Below, piece by piece: positions 17,870-26,703 of a DNA stretch of 64,000 nt; positions within the stretch are counted from its first letter, which is position 1; the number at the start of each line of letters is the position of its first letter. The stretch is from Georgenia sp. TF02-10 (lineage in GTDB: Bacteria; Actinomycetota; Actinomycetes; Actinomycetales; Actinomycetaceae). The translations under genes and the position numbers were made by a program. The DNA is taken from positions 744,001 to 808,000 of the forward strand of contig NZ_CP094289.1 of NCBI RefSeq assembly GCF_022759505.1, written 5' to 3'. Under the pieces are notes generated by a model. The model ran no database searches and was not told the DNA's origin. It saw nothing but the letters and a program-made list of their open reading frames with translations.

Positions 17870-18879
17870 CCATGCCACCGCCCCTCTCCCCGCCGCCGTT
17901 CGGCGCCCGGCTCGAGGACGTCGTCGTCCGTTTCGGCCGGCGCCGGGACGTCGACGTCGCCGCGGGCACCACCGACCGGACCGACTCCTCGACCGCCCTC
18001 GCCGGCGCCACCGTCACGATCCGCCCCGGCGTCATCACCGGCATTCTCGGCCGCAACGGCGCCGGCAAGACCACCCTGCTGTCCCTGCTCGCCGGCTTCA
18101 CCCGGCCGACCAGCGGCACGGTCGCCGTCGGCCCGGACGGGGAGATGGAGCGGCCGTGGGAGAACCCGTGGGTCACCTCCGGCACCCTGCTGGTGCGGGA
18201 GAGCGGCGACGTCGTCGACGACGAGAAGGTCTCCTGGGCGCTGAAGTATTACGCCGCGATGCGGCCCGGCTGGGACGCCGACCTGGCCGCGCGGCTGCTC
18301 GACCGCTTCGAGGTGGACACCCGCAAGAAGCCCAAGGCGCTCTCACGGGGCAAGCGCTCCGCCGTCGGCGCCACGATCGGGCTGGCGTCCCGGGCGCCGC
18401 TGACGATCTTCGACGAGGTCTACCTCGGCATGGACGCGCCCACCCGCTACGCGTTCTACGAGGAGCTGCTCGCCGACTACGCCGAGCACCCCCGCACGAT
18501 CCTGCTGTCCAGCCACCTGGTCGAGGAGGTGGAGCGCCTCTTCGAGGACGTCGTGGTCATCGACCGCGGCCGCGTGCTGCTGGCCGAGCCGGCCGACGAG
18601 ATGCGCGCCCGCGGCGTCGCGCTGACCGGCCCGGCGTCGGCCGTGGAGCGGCTGAGCGCCGGGCGCGAGGTGCTGCACCGCCAGCAGCTCGGCGGCACCG
18701 TGCAGGTCACCCTCGCCGGGTCGCTGCCGGGCGACGTCGCCGCGGCCGCGCACGCCGCCGGCGTCACCGTCGGCGCGGTGCCCCTGCAGGACCTGTTCGT
18801 GCGCCTCACCGACCACGCCGCCCCGGGGCCGTCTGGTGCGCCGGCGGCCGCCACCGCACCGAAGGGAGCGCAGCGATGA
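17866..18879 (+). CDS. ABC transporter ATP-binding protein (YtrB-like)
   Basis: A 337-residue ATPase with Walker A GRNGAGKTT. The signature is LSRGK rather than LSGGQ, and Walker B is LTIFDEVYLGMD, a variant typical of YtrB-like proteins. The H-loop is in LLSSHLVEE. A C-terminal extension of about 100 residues follows and ends in an Ala/Pro-rich tail. GTG 17866 overlaps the regulator stop; ATG 17872 is the alternative start. It pairs with the membrane protein at 18876. Confidence 0.9.
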   Translation: MTMPPPLSPPPFGARLEDVVVRFGRRRDVDVAAGTTDRTDSSTALAGATVTIRPGVITGILGRNGAGKTTLLSLLAGFTRPTSGTVAVGPDGEMERPWENPWVTSGTLLVRESGDVVDDEKVSWALKYYAAMRPGWDADLAARLLDRFEVDTRKKPKALSRGKRSAVGATIGLASRAPLTIFDEVYLGMDAPTRYAFYEELLADYAEHPRTILLSSHLVEEVERLFEDVVVIDRGRVLLAEPADEMRARGVALTGPASAVERLSAGREVLHRQQLGGTVQVTLAGSLPGDVAAAAHAAGVTVGAVPLQDLFVRLTDHAAPGPSGAPAAATAPKGAQR

Positions 18880-19655
18880 GCACCCCATCCGCAGCCGACC
18901 ACGTCGCCGAGCGTGCCACTGTCGTCCGCGACGCCGACCGCCGCGCCTTCCGCCGGGCGTGGAACTACCTGGCCGGCGGGCAGGTCATCTTCGCCGCCGG
19001 CTTCTGGGTCGTGTTCGCCCTGGTCATGGTGGTCGTTCCGCTCATCGTGCACGCCAGCGGCGGCGTCATGGGCGGCGGCGTGCTGACCGGCGCCAGCTAC
19101 AGCGCCCGCTGGTTCGCCTTCTCCCTGGGCATCGTGACCACGTCGGCGCTCGTCACCATGCACCTCGCGGCGGGTGGCACCCGCCGCTCCTTCTTCCGGG
19201 CCGCGATCGCCGCCGCCGCCGTCGCCGGCCTCACGTACGCGGTGCTGTACGGCCTCGCGGCGGTCGGCGAGCAGGCTCTGTTCGGCGCGCTCGGCTGGGA
19301 CTGGTCGGGCCGCCCGGGGCTGGCTGGTGGCGCCGCGGACGCTGTGGCCGAGGCCGCGGCCGAGGGGCTTTCCTGCGTGGTGTACTCCGTGGTCGGCGCC
19401 GCGATCGCCATGGGGTACCAGAGCTACGGCGGCCGGCTCGGCACGGTCCTGATCCTCCCGGGCCTGGTGCTCCTCGCCCTCGTCGAGATCGCCACCCGCA
19501 CCGGCCCGGCCGGTGACGTGCTCGGCGAGCGGCTCCCGTTCGACGGCTCCACCGGTGTCGTCATCGGGCTCCTCGGCGCGCTGGTCGCGTGCCTCCTCGC
19601 GGCCGGCTGGCTGCGCGTGCACCTGCTGCGGGTGCAGCTCCGGCCCCCGTCCTGA
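18876..19655 (+). CDS. ABC transporter membrane protein
   Basis: A 259-residue protein with about six hydrophobic segments, the first after a charged 35-residue N-terminus (GQVIFAAGFWVVFALVMVVV). The stretch MHLAAGGTRRSFFRA resembles the cytosolic coupling loop of ABC-2-like permeases. No signal peptide is seen. The ATG overlaps the ATPase stop (ATGA), so both are made together. Confidence 0.82.
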   Translation: MSTPSAADHVAERATVVRDADRRAFRRAWNYLAGGQVIFAAGFWVVFALVMVVVPLIVHASGGVMGGGVLTGASYSARWFAFSLGIVTTSALVTMHLAAGGTRRSFFRAAIAAAAVAGLTYAVLYGLAAVGEQALFGALGWDWSGRPGLAGGAADAVAEAAAEGLSCVVYSVVGAAIAMGYQSYGGRLGTVLILPGLVLLALVEIATRTGPAGDVLGERLPFDGSTGVVIGLLGALVACLLAAGWLRVHLLRVQLRPPS

Positions 19656-19672
19656 TCGCGCTGGTCAGCGCC

Positions 19673-19909
19673 ACAGCACTACATCAGTTCCAGTTCCGTC
19701 ACTGGCCTAGCGCCAGCACTGCCTCAGCTCCGTCACTGGCCCAGTCATACCGCTGGCCCAGCACCTGGCCCTGCTCGATCACCTGGCCCTGCTTGACCTG
19801 GCCCGGCTCGATGACCCAGGCCCAGCTCGATGACCTGACCCCAGCTCGATGACCTGGCTACGGCTCGATCACCAGGCCCGGCTCGATCACCTGGACCAGC
19901 TCCAGCACC
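19673..19909. repeat. degenerate 18-19 bp tandem repeat array between ABC genes
   Basis: From 19774 about seven units of the type ctcgatgacctggcccag follow each other with little spacing (starts near 19774, 19792, 19807, 19826, 19845, 19864, 19882). A looser repeat of cagcactg...cgtcactggccc precedes it. There are no unique spacers, so it is not a CRISPR array. It fills most of the 283-bp gap between the two ABC pairs. Confidence 0.8.
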
Positions 19910-19938
19910 GTCCCAACCCCACTCACCGGGAGATGACC

Positions 19939-21045
19939 ATGAGCACCACACCCGTCGTGGAGGTCGCGCACCTCCGCAAGACCTACGGCGAGAAGGTGGC
20001 GGTGGACGACGTGTCGTTCGCCGTCCGGCCGGGGGAGATCTTCGGCATCCTTGGCCCCAACGGGGCCGGCAAGACCACGACCGTCGAGTGCCTCGCCGGG
20101 CTGCGCCACGCCGACGGTGGCGCCACCCGCGTGCTCGGCGTCGACACCCAGGCCGACCCGGGCGCCGTCCGCGGCCTGCTCGGCGTCCAGCTCCAGGAGT
20201 CGGCCCTGCACGACAAGATCACCGTCGGCGAGGCGGTGCGGCTCTTCGCCTCGTTCTACCCGGCCCCGGCCGACGTCGAGGACCTGCTCGACCTGCTGGA
20301 CCTCGCGCGGCACCAGGGCGTGCAGTACGCCAAGCTCTCCGGCGGCCAGAAGCAGCGCCTGTCGATCGCGCTGGCCCTCGTCGGCAGCCCGCGCGTGGCG
20401 ATCCTCGACGAGCTGACCACCGGCCTCGACCCGCAGGCCCGCCGCAGCACCTGGGAGCTGGTCGAGCGCGTCCGCGCCACCGGCGTGACCATCCTGCTGG
20501 TCACGCACTTCATGGAGGAGGCCGAGCGGCTGTGCGACCGGCTGGTCGTGATCGACCACGGCCGCGTGGTGGCCGCCGGGACACCAGCCGAGCTCATCGA
20601 CAGCCTCGACGACTCTCGCACCGTCGAGCTGCGGCTGCCGGAGGCCGATGCCGCCCGCGGCCGCGCAGTGCTCGCGCGCCTGGCGGCATCGCACCCGGAC
20701 GTCCACGCGGTCGACGACGCCGGCCCCGGCGCCGTCGCCGTCACCGGCACCCGCCGGGTGCTGTTCGCCGTCGTCCCCGCCCTCGCCGAGGCCGACGTGC
20801 TGCCCGACGACGTGCGCACCGTCACCCGCACGCTCGAGGACGTCTTCGTGGCCGTTACCGGCCGCACCTACGACGCGGACGCGGCGCACACCGGCGCCCG
20901 GGCAGCCGCCGACGGCGGTGCTCCCGCCGACGGCGCGGCTCCCGACGGCGGTGTTCCCGTCACTGCCAGCGGAGCTCCCGCCCTCGACGGCGCCGACCGC
21001 CGTCGTGGCCTCACGCCCACATCGCACCGAGGAGACCTGCCATGA
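19939..21045 (+). CDS. ABC transporter ATP-binding protein (drug/ABC-2 exporter type)
   Basis: A 368-residue ATPase of the CcmA/DrrA class: Walker A GPNGAGKTT, Q-loop VQLQES, signature LSGGQKQR, Walker B VAILDELTTGLD and H-loop LLVTHFMEE. A DrrA-like C-terminal domain follows. The last 50 residues are a repetitive Ala/Asp/Gly/Pro tail (ADGGAPADGAAPDGG). ATG 19939 has GGGAG 6 nt upstream; ATG 19933 is too close to that site. The stop overlaps the permease start. Confidence 0.92.
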   Translation: MSTTPVVEVAHLRKTYGEKVAVDDVSFAVRPGEIFGILGPNGAGKTTTVECLAGLRHADGGATRVLGVDTQADPGAVRGLLGVQLQESALHDKITVGEAVRLFASFYPAPADVEDLLDLLDLARHQGVQYAKLSGGQKQRLSIALALVGSPRVAILDELTTGLDPQARRSTWELVERVRATGVTILLVTHFMEEAERLCDRLVVIDHGRVVAAGTPAELIDSLDDSRTVELRLPEADAARGRAVLARLAASHPDVHAVDDAGPGAVAVTGTRRVLFAVVPALAEADVLPDDVRTVTRTLEDVFVAVTGRTYDADAAHTGARAAADGGAPADGAAPDGGVPVTASGAPALDGADRRRGLTPTSHRGDLP

Positions 21046-21854
21046 CCACCACCGCCCAGGGACCCGCCGCGGTCCCCCGCTCCCGCACCGGCGCCGGCTG
21101 GCGCGGCGCCAACCGCCTGCTCGGCACCGAGACCGCCGTCTGGCTGCGCGACGCCGGCACCGTCTTCTTCGGCGTCGTCTTCCCCTCCGTCGTGCTCCTC
21201 GGGGTCGGCTTCGCCATCCCGGGGATGCGCGACCCGATCACCGACGCGCCCCCGCCATGGGACGGGCTGACCCCCATCGCGACCTACCTGCCGATCGTGC
21301 TCGCCACCGCCATCGGCACCTCCGCGCTGACGGTCATGCCCGTCACCCTGGCGACCTTCCGCGAGAAGGGCGTGCTGCGCCGGCTCGCCACCACCCCGAT
21401 GCGGCCGCAGGGCCTCATCGCCTCGCACCTCGTCATCAACCTCGGCGCCACTCTGGTCTCCTCGGTGGTGGCCCTGGCCGTGGGCATGCTGGTGTTCGAC
21501 GCCGTCGCGCCCGGGCGGGCGGCCGTGGTGCTGCTGGCGTTCGTCCTCGCCGTCGCCGCGATGTTCGCGCTCGGCACGCTGGTCGCCGCGCGTGCGGCGC
21601 GGGGCACGACCGCGTCGGCGATCGGGATGACGATCTACTTCCCGTCGCTGCTGTTCGCCGGGCTGTGGACGCCCGGGCCCGTGATGATCGACTTCATCCG
21701 CGAGATCGGCCAGTTCACGCCGCTCGGCGCGGCCTCGCAGGCGATGACCGAGGGCTGGTTCGGCGACGGGTTCCCCGCCCTGCAGATGGTCGTCATGGTC
21801 GCCTGGACCGCGGTGCTGCTGCCCCTGGGCGTGAAGCTGTTCCGCTGGTCGTGA
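21042..21854 (+). CDS. ABC-2 type transporter permease
   Basis: A 270-residue ABC-2 membrane protein with six hydrophobic spans. It has the family layout: a long N-terminal cytosolic segment ending ETAVWLRDAGTVFFGVVFP, the coupling helix FREKGVLRRLATTPMRP, and FTPLGAASQAM in the last extracellular loop. It is coupled to the ATPase upstream (ATGA) with GGAG in front. A drug or lipid exporter is likely; the substrate is not known. Confidence 0.92.
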   Translation: MTTTAQGPAAVPRSRTGAGWRGANRLLGTETAVWLRDAGTVFFGVVFPSVVLLGVGFAIPGMRDPITDAPPPWDGLTPIATYLPIVLATAIGTSALTVMPVTLATFREKGVLRRLATTPMRPQGLIASHLVINLGATLVSSVVALAVGMLVFDAVAPGRAAVVLLAFVLAVAAMFALGTLVAARAARGTTASAIGMTIYFPSLLFAGLWTPGPVMIDFIREIGQFTPLGAASQAMTEGWFGDGFPALQMVVMVAWTAVLLPLGVKLFRWS

Positions 21855-21944
21855 CCGGCCGCCGGGAGGCGGCGGCACTTCTCACGCGCTGCCGACGGCG
21901 CCCGTGCCCTGCCGGGGTGCGGGCGCCTCGGCGCGCGTCCGGGC

Positions 21945-22369
21945 CTACAGGCCAGCAGCACCGCGGGCAGATCTGTTCAGCGCTCGTGAGGATGGACCAT
22001 CGGTGCGCCGCGCAGGAGGGCTGGTAGTGCAGGGGGCGTTACTGTAACTGCGCCAGTTCTCGCCCCGCAGGACCGCTTCGTAGTCTCGTCCCCCGTAGTA
22101 GACGCCGAGGACGACAACGGCGTCGTCGTGCACGACGAACGCGACGACTGCCCGACGCCGGAACCCGATCGTGCGCAGGCCGGGTCGAATGTCGTCCCGC
22201 GCGATGCCGCGCAGAGGGAAGGTGGCCAAGTCCTCACGAGCGCGACGATCGCATCGACCAGGTTCTCGGCAGCCACGGGTGAGCCTGCTGCGACGACGTA
22301 GTCGCAGAGCTCGTCCAGTTGCGCGAGTGTGTCGTGCCGGAGGACCACCCGGCGCTGCGCCGGGTTCAC
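21945..22369 (-). pseudogene. ParE/RelE-type toxin, frameshifted
   Basis: GTG 22369 overlaps the antitoxin stop (GTGA). The first frame reads MNPAQRRVVLRHDTLAQLDE and on to VDAIVALV, a ParE N-terminus. The rest, DLATFPLRGIARDDIRPGLR and VVHDDAVVVLGVYYGGRDYE, continues in another frame from about 22235. One missing or two extra bases near 22225-22240 explains it. As given, the toxin would be truncated and inactive. Sequencing error or real decay cannot be told apart here. Confidence 0.75.
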
Positions 22370-22629
22370 TCCTTGCGCCGGGCCGCCAGGTGAGTACGCA
22401 CTTCGGCCGCCTCGATCACATCTTCCGGGTTGGCCTGCATCGCGTCATAGGCCGCTGCGACCTCACCGTGCAGCCACGCCTCGACAGCCTGATCCCGGGC
22501 GATCAGTACGCGCAGCCCATCGCGCACAACTTCGCTCTCGCTCGCGTACTGGCCCGACTGCACCTTCTCGCGTACTGCGTCGGCCATCTCCGTAGGCAGG
22601 GTGATGCTCATTTGACGTGTGGTTCGCAC
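22366..22629 (-). CDS. ParD-type antitoxin (ribbon-helix-helix)
   Basis: An 87-residue protein: MSITLPTEMADAVREKVQSG and YASESEVVRDGLRVLIARDQ form the ribbon-helix-helix DNA-binding domain of ParD, followed by an acidic helical toxin-binding part. GTG 22629 has GGGAGG 5 nt upstream; ATG 22611 would leave no ribosome binding site. It partners the frameshifted toxin downstream and probably represses itself through the palindrome at 22647. Confidence 0.82.
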   Translation of the reverse strand: MRTTRQMSITLPTEMADAVREKVQSGQYASESEVVRDGLRVLIARDQAVEAWLHGEVAAAYDAMQANPEDVIEAAEVRTHLAARRKE

Positions 22630-22646
22630 CTCGACCTCCCAGCTTT

Positions 22647-22667
22647 GAGTAGGATTCAATCCTACTC
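22647..22667. promoter_or_regulatory. perfect palindrome, likely ParD operator
   Basis: Ten-base arms gagtaggatt and aatcctactc are exact reverse complements around one C. The site is 18 nt upstream of the antitoxin start, where ParD-type autorepression is expected. Confidence 0.75.
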
Positions 22668-22781
22668 CTGGTGCTCTGGGGGAGTCACGGCCGTGCTTCG
22701 GATGACTGCCGAGGCAGGTACATCGCGCTGCACGCGGTCAGCGCGTAGGTCGGCCGGCCCGCGAGTTCGAGCCCACTCGAC

Positions 22782-25157
22782 TCAGCCGGCGCCGACGGCG
22801 TGGATGCGGTGCACCGCGACGGTGATCTCCGCGTCCCGGTCCAGGTCCCGCAGCCGCACCCGGCCGCCGTCGACGTGGACTGGCTGCACCCGGCGCCGCT
22901 CCCGCTGCCCGGTGGCGCCGACGAGCACCACCTCCACCGGCCGGCCCGCCGCGGCCGCCTCCCGCAGCGCCACCAGGGCGTGGACCGGGTCGGTGGCGGC
23001 GGGCCCGCCCCCGGCCCGGGCGCTATCCCGCCGGGCCGCTGCCTCCGCCGCCCGCATACGCCGCACCGTCGTGGCCAGCTCCGCCGGCGAGGGCCGGTGC
23101 TGGTAGGTCGACGGCGGCGCGCCGGGGTAGGCCGGGGCGCCCGGGACGGGTCCGCGGCCGCACCGGCCGGCGCCCTGCCCGCCAAGACCCTGCCCGGCAA
23201 CCCCACGCCCGCGCCCGAGCGCGCGCTCCCCGCCGTCACCCCGGTCCGGCCCGATCCCGCGCTCCCGCCCACCGGCACCCCCGGCCCACCCGTCGCCGAG
23301 CCCGCGCAGGACCACCACCCCGTCCGGGCCCTCGAGCACAGGGGCGAGCCCGGCGGCCCGCAGCCCGTGGAGGACCTCTCCGGGCGGGGCGGCGGCGACG
23401 AGCACGGTCGGGGCGATCGGCCGCAGCCCCAGCCCGGCCAGCTCCGGGAGGTCGGGCAGGCCGGCCAGGGCGGCGGCGTCGTCGGCCCGCAGGTAGGCAC
23501 CGGCCGTCCCCACCCGCACCTGCCCGTGCCGGCGGGCGGTGTCCCGGACCAGGTACTCCAGCGGCTGGGGCAGCGGTGTGGAGGAGTAGCGGGCGAGGGC
23601 GCCCAGGAGCTCCTCCGGCCCCAGGCCGGCGTCGAGCGCCTCTCGGACGGACGCCGTCGTGAACCGGACGGTGAGCGCCGCGCCGCGGGACTCCACCTGC
23701 GCGGACAGGGCCAGCAGGTCCGCCAGCACCGGGTCCGGCCGGCCCGGGACGACGGCGGTGAGGTCGCCCTGGACCACCAGCTCGGCCACCGGCGTGGGCA
23801 GCGCCGCCGCCAGCGCCGCGGCCACCGCGTCCGGGCCGGCGCCGGCCACCAGCGCCCGGCCGGCCGCGGTCAGCGCTCCGGCCCCGGTGACCCCGAGCAC
23901 CTCGGCCTCGGCGAGCACGGCGGCCACCGTGGCCTCCGGGGCGGTGGCCCGGGGCCGCTGCCAGGCGAGCAGGGCGTGCACGGCGGCCGGGTCGGGGGCG
24001 GTGCCGGCCGGCAGGTCGGCGAGGGCGGCGAGCACCCGGCGTCGGAGCTCGCCCGCCCAGCCGCGCTCCAGGGTCGGCTCCAGCGCGGCGCGCAGCGTGC
24101 CCTGGTCCGAGCGGGACCCGATGAGCCAGGGGGTGCGCACCGAGCCCAGCCACGCCTCGGCGACCTGCGCCCAGCGCTCCGGCAGCGGGTCTGCGCGGAA
24201 GTCCGCGGCGGCGCGGCTCGCGGTCCAGGCGGCCGGCTCGGCCTCGTGCGCCAGCAGCCCGGCCATGGCGGCCAGCTCGGCCAGCAGCCCGGCGCGCTCC
24301 TCCGGCACCTCCAGCGCGGCGGCGGTGCGCCGTATCTCCCGCACGCCGACCCCGCCGGCGCGGAGCATGGTCGCCGGCGTGGCGTGCCAGGTCTCCACCA
24401 GCACGCCGAGGAGCCGGTCGACCTCCTCGGCGGCCCGGGCGCCCTCGGCCTCGACGACGGCGGCGGGCCGGGTGGGCAGCGCGTCCGCCGGCGGCGGGGC
24501 GGGCGGCTCGCGGTGGGTGCGCCCGCCCCGGGCGGCGAGCGCCACCTCGCGGGGCAGGACCACCTGCGTGGGGGAGAGCCGGCGGAGCAGCCCGTGGTCG
24601 AGGAGCCACCGGACGCCGCCGGGAAGCGGGTCGGCGTGGCCGACCGGCGGGCCCCAGGTCAGGGCGTCCAGCGTGCCGGTGGCCGCCGCCGGCGCCCCGG
24701 CCAGCGCCGCGTGCAGCGCGGCCTCGGTGGTCGGGGCGGGCACGTCCGCGGGGCCGAGCCGCGCCTCGAGGTCGGCGAGGGTGGGCCCCAGGCCCGCCGG
24801 GTACGGGCCGAGCGCCTCGGCCATCGCCGGCAGCGGCTCGCCGCCGACCACCAGGGCCAGCCCGGCCAGCCGGTCCAGCTCCGGGCCGCCGGCCAGGCCG
24901 GTCGCCCGGGCCAGGGCCGCCGGCGTCGGCGGCTGAACCGGGGCGAGGGCGACCAGGGCCTCGGCGACGGCGAGCTCGACGGCGGTCAGCCCGGCGAGGG
25001 CCCGCTCGACGCTGCCGCGGGAGGCGGCCCGGGCGGCCAGGGCGGTGAGCGAGGACGCCGGGGGCGTGGCCAGGTCCGGCCGCACGGCCAGCAGGTGCGC
25101 CAGCGCCTCGTCGGTGCGCCCGGCCAGCTCGTCGGCCAGGCGCTCGGTGGTACCCAT
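22782..25157 (-). CDS. helicase-associated (XPB/Ssl2 N-terminal-like) protein with WYL-like C-terminus
   Basis: A protein of about 791 residues. It carries helicase-associated winged-helix regions (Helicase_C_3 type; ELVVQGDLTAVVPGRPDPVL and AYLRADDAAALAGLPDLPEL are recognisable), a Gly/Arg-rich linker, and a C-terminal WYL-like beta module (VEVVLVGATGQRERRRVQPV). It has no Walker motifs, so it is not itself a helicase. It is found beside XPB helicases in actinobacteria and may be a partner or regulator. A TAGTGT box lies 7 nt before ATG 25157, fitting a leaderless start. Confidence 0.85.
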   Translation of the reverse strand: MGTTERLADELAGRTDEALAHLLAVRPDLATPPASSLTALAARAASRGSVERALAGLTAVELAVAEALVALAPVQPPTPAALARATGLAGGPELDRLAGLALVVGGEPLPAMAEALGPYPAGLGPTLADLEARLGPADVPAPTTEAALHAALAGAPAAATGTLDALTWGPPVGHADPLPGGVRWLLDHGLLRRLSPTQVVLPREVALAARGGRTHREPPAPPPADALPTRPAAVVEAEGARAAEEVDRLLGVLVETWHATPATMLRAGGVGVREIRRTAAALEVPEERAGLLAELAAMAGLLAHEAEPAAWTASRAAADFRADPLPERWAQVAEAWLGSVRTPWLIGSRSDQGTLRAALEPTLERGWAGELRRRVLAALADLPAGTAPDPAAVHALLAWQRPRATAPEATVAAVLAEAEVLGVTGAGALTAAGRALVAGAGPDAVAAALAAALPTPVAELVVQGDLTAVVPGRPDPVLADLLALSAQVESRGAALTVRFTTASVREALDAGLGPEELLGALARYSSTPLPQPLEYLVRDTARRHGQVRVGTAGAYLRADDAAALAGLPDLPELAGLGLRPIAPTVLVAAAPPGEVLHGLRAAGLAPVLEGPDGVVVLRGLGDGWAGGAGGRERGIGPDRGDGGERALGRGRGVAGQGLGGQGAGRCGRGPVPGAPAYPGAPPSTYQHRPSPAELATTVRRMRAAEAAARRDSARAGGGPAATDPVHALVALREAAAAGRPVEVVLVGATGQRERRRVQPVHVDGGRVRLRDLDRDAEITVAVHRIHAVGAG

Positions 25158-25379
25158 CCGCACCACACTACGGCGGGCCGGGTCACGGCCCGGGCCTGGT
25201 CGTGGCCGGCTGGGGCCGCTGTCCGTGCAGGCTGGCGCTGGCTGGTCAGTCTCCTGGTCCTGCCCGTGCGTACCGCTGGCTACGGCCAGCCGTGCGTATC
25301 GTTGTCGACGGCCAGGCAGGCGCGGCTGTCCACGGCCGAGGTGGGCCGCGGCCGGTCGATCAGCCGGGAGGTGTGAGCG

Positions 25380-25622
25380 ATGGACCGAGTGGTTCCGATC
25401 GACGAGGCGCGCGCCCACCTGGGCGCGCTGCTCGACGAGGCTCGCGAGCACGAGGTGCACATCCGCAGGGACGGCCGTCCCGCCGTCGTGCTGCTGTCCA
25501 TGGAGGCCTACGAGCGGCTGCTGGGCCGGCTCGAGGACGCCGAGGACGCCCTCGCGGTGCTGACCGCGGCGGGGGACACCGTGCCGTTCGAGCGGCCGAC
25601 GTCGGCCGCGCCGGGGTCGTGA
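25380..25622 (+). CDS. Phd/YefM family antitoxin, orphan
   Basis: An 80-residue protein with the Phd/YefM fold: MDRVVPIDEARAHLGALLDE, VHIRRDGRPAVVLLSMEAYE, then an acidic helical tail. GGGAGG lies 9 nt before ATG 25380. Such antitoxins normally precede a RelE or Doc toxin, but the next gene is a cold shock protein and no toxin is found on either side. It may be a remnant or act on a distant toxin. Confidence 0.8.
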   Translation: MDRVVPIDEARAHLGALLDEAREHEVHIRRDGRPAVVLLSMEAYERLLGRLEDAEDALAVLTAAGDTVPFERPTSAAPGS

Positions 25623-25737
25623 GGGACGGGCAGGACTCCGTCTCTGGGCAGGGGCGGTCCGCGCGCCTGACCGGCCCAGCGCCGGGGAAAAGTCCCACGA
25701 GCGCCCTGGGCCCACCGGTACCCTGGTAGCAGACAGC

Positions 25738-25759
25738 GGCGCCGGCTTCCGCCGGCGCC
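25738..25759 (+). promoter_or_regulatory. hairpin in the cold shock gene leader
   Basis: A perfect 9-bp stem (ggcgccggc, ttcc loop, gccggcgcc) lies 29 nt before the GTG start. A TACCCT -10-like box at 25719-25724 would place the hairpin in the 5' leader. It could be a cold-responsive structure; equally it could end upstream transcripts. Confidence 0.5.
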
Positions 25760-25788
25760 TTCGCACGCGAGAACACGAGGGTTGCACC

Positions 25789-26163
25789 GTGCCAACGGGC
25801 AAGGTCAAGTGGTACGACGCCGACAAGGGGTTCGGCTTCATCACCGCCGACGACGGCGAGGAGGTGTTCCTGCACGCCTCGGCCGTGCCGACCGGCGCGG
25901 TCCTGCGGCCCGGGACGCGGCTCGACTTCGGCGTCGCCGAGGGCCGCCGCGGCCGGCAGGCCCTGTCCGTCTCCGTCCTGGAGGCGCCGCCGTCGGTGGC
26001 CAAGGCCCACCGCCGGCCGGCCGAGGACATGGTGCCGATCGTCGAGGACCTCATCAAGGAGCTCGACAAGATCTCCAACACCCTGCACCGCGGCCGGTAC
26101 CCCGACAACGCCAAGCGGCTCGCCCAGCTCCTGCGCGTGGTGGCCGACCAGTTCGACGCCTGA
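25789..26163 (+). CDS. cold shock domain protein with C-terminal helical extension
   Basis: A 124-residue protein. Residues 1-68 are a cold shock domain with RNP1 KGFGFI and RNP2 VFLHAS, binding single-stranded RNA or DNA. Residues 70-124 (EDMVPIVEDLIKELDKISNT and following) are an added helical region, as in the longer actinobacterial Csp proteins. It starts at GTG 25789. Confidence 0.93.
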   Translation: MPTGKVKWYDADKGFGFITADDGEEVFLHASAVPTGAVLRPGTRLDFGVAEGRRGRQALSVSVLEAPPSVAKAHRRPAEDMVPIVEDLIKELDKISNTLHRGRYPDNAKRLAQLLRVVADQFDA

Positions 26164-26183
26164 CCCCGGCACCGCCCGCTCGG

Positions 26184-26531
26184 TCAGGCGATGTGCGAGG
26201 ACCCCTCCGCCCCGCGGCGCAGCCCGCTCGCCGAGCCCGGCCGGTCCTGCGCGGAGCCCGGGGCGTCCCGGCGCAGCCGTTCGCCGGACCCCTGCAGGTC
26301 CACCGGCCGGCGGCCCACCCCCAGCCCGGTGACGTACCCCGCCATGAAGGAGTTGAGCACGGCGAACTGGTCGTCGGTGAACGGCTCGCCGTCGTGCCGG
26401 TCCACCACGAGCCCCGCCGGGGTGACGCGCACGGTCACCCCCACGCCGAACCGCTCGTCCAGGTACGCGCTCAGGGCCGGCTCGAGCCCGTCGCGGGCCT
26501 GCTCGAGCGTGACGGGGCGTGCCTGGCGCAT
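26184..26531 (-). CDS. hypothetical protein
   Basis: A 115-residue protein starting MRQARPVTLEQARDGLEPAL, with one mixed alpha/beta stretch up to about residue 78 (TVRVTPAGLVVDRHDGEPFT) and a charged, probably disordered tail. No family is recognised. GGAG lies 5 nt before ATG 26531, which supports a real gene. It is convergent with the cold shock gene, 20 bp apart. Confidence 0.6.
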   Translation of the reverse strand: MRQARPVTLEQARDGLEPALSAYLDERFGVGVTVRVTPAGLVVDRHDGEPFTDDQFAVLNSFMAGYVTGLGVGRRPVDLQGSGERLRRDAPGSAQDRPGSASGLRRGAEGSSHIA

Positions 26532-26690
26532 GGTGCTCCAAAGTCCCAGATCGGTCGGTCAGGTCCCTGCCGGGCACCGTACCGGTCAGCCGGCGTCCAT
26601 GTCCGGTTGTTGCCGGTCCGGGTCGCGCCGGTGACTGGTCGGGTCGCCCTGGTCATCGGGTGCGCGCCCAGGACGTCCCGGTCCGATAGA

Positions 26691-26703
26691 TAGACTCGTC
26701 CTC
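26691..26703 (+). promoter_or_regulatory. -10 box for leaderless DUF3027 start
   Basis: TAGACT at 26691-26696 is 7 nt upstream of GTG 26704. No ribosome binding site is present. A clear -35 is not seen. Confidence 0.55.

Noticed and set aside
19774-19909. Possible CRISPR array
   Set aside because: Units are 18-19 bp, degenerate and contiguous, with no spacers and no cas genes.
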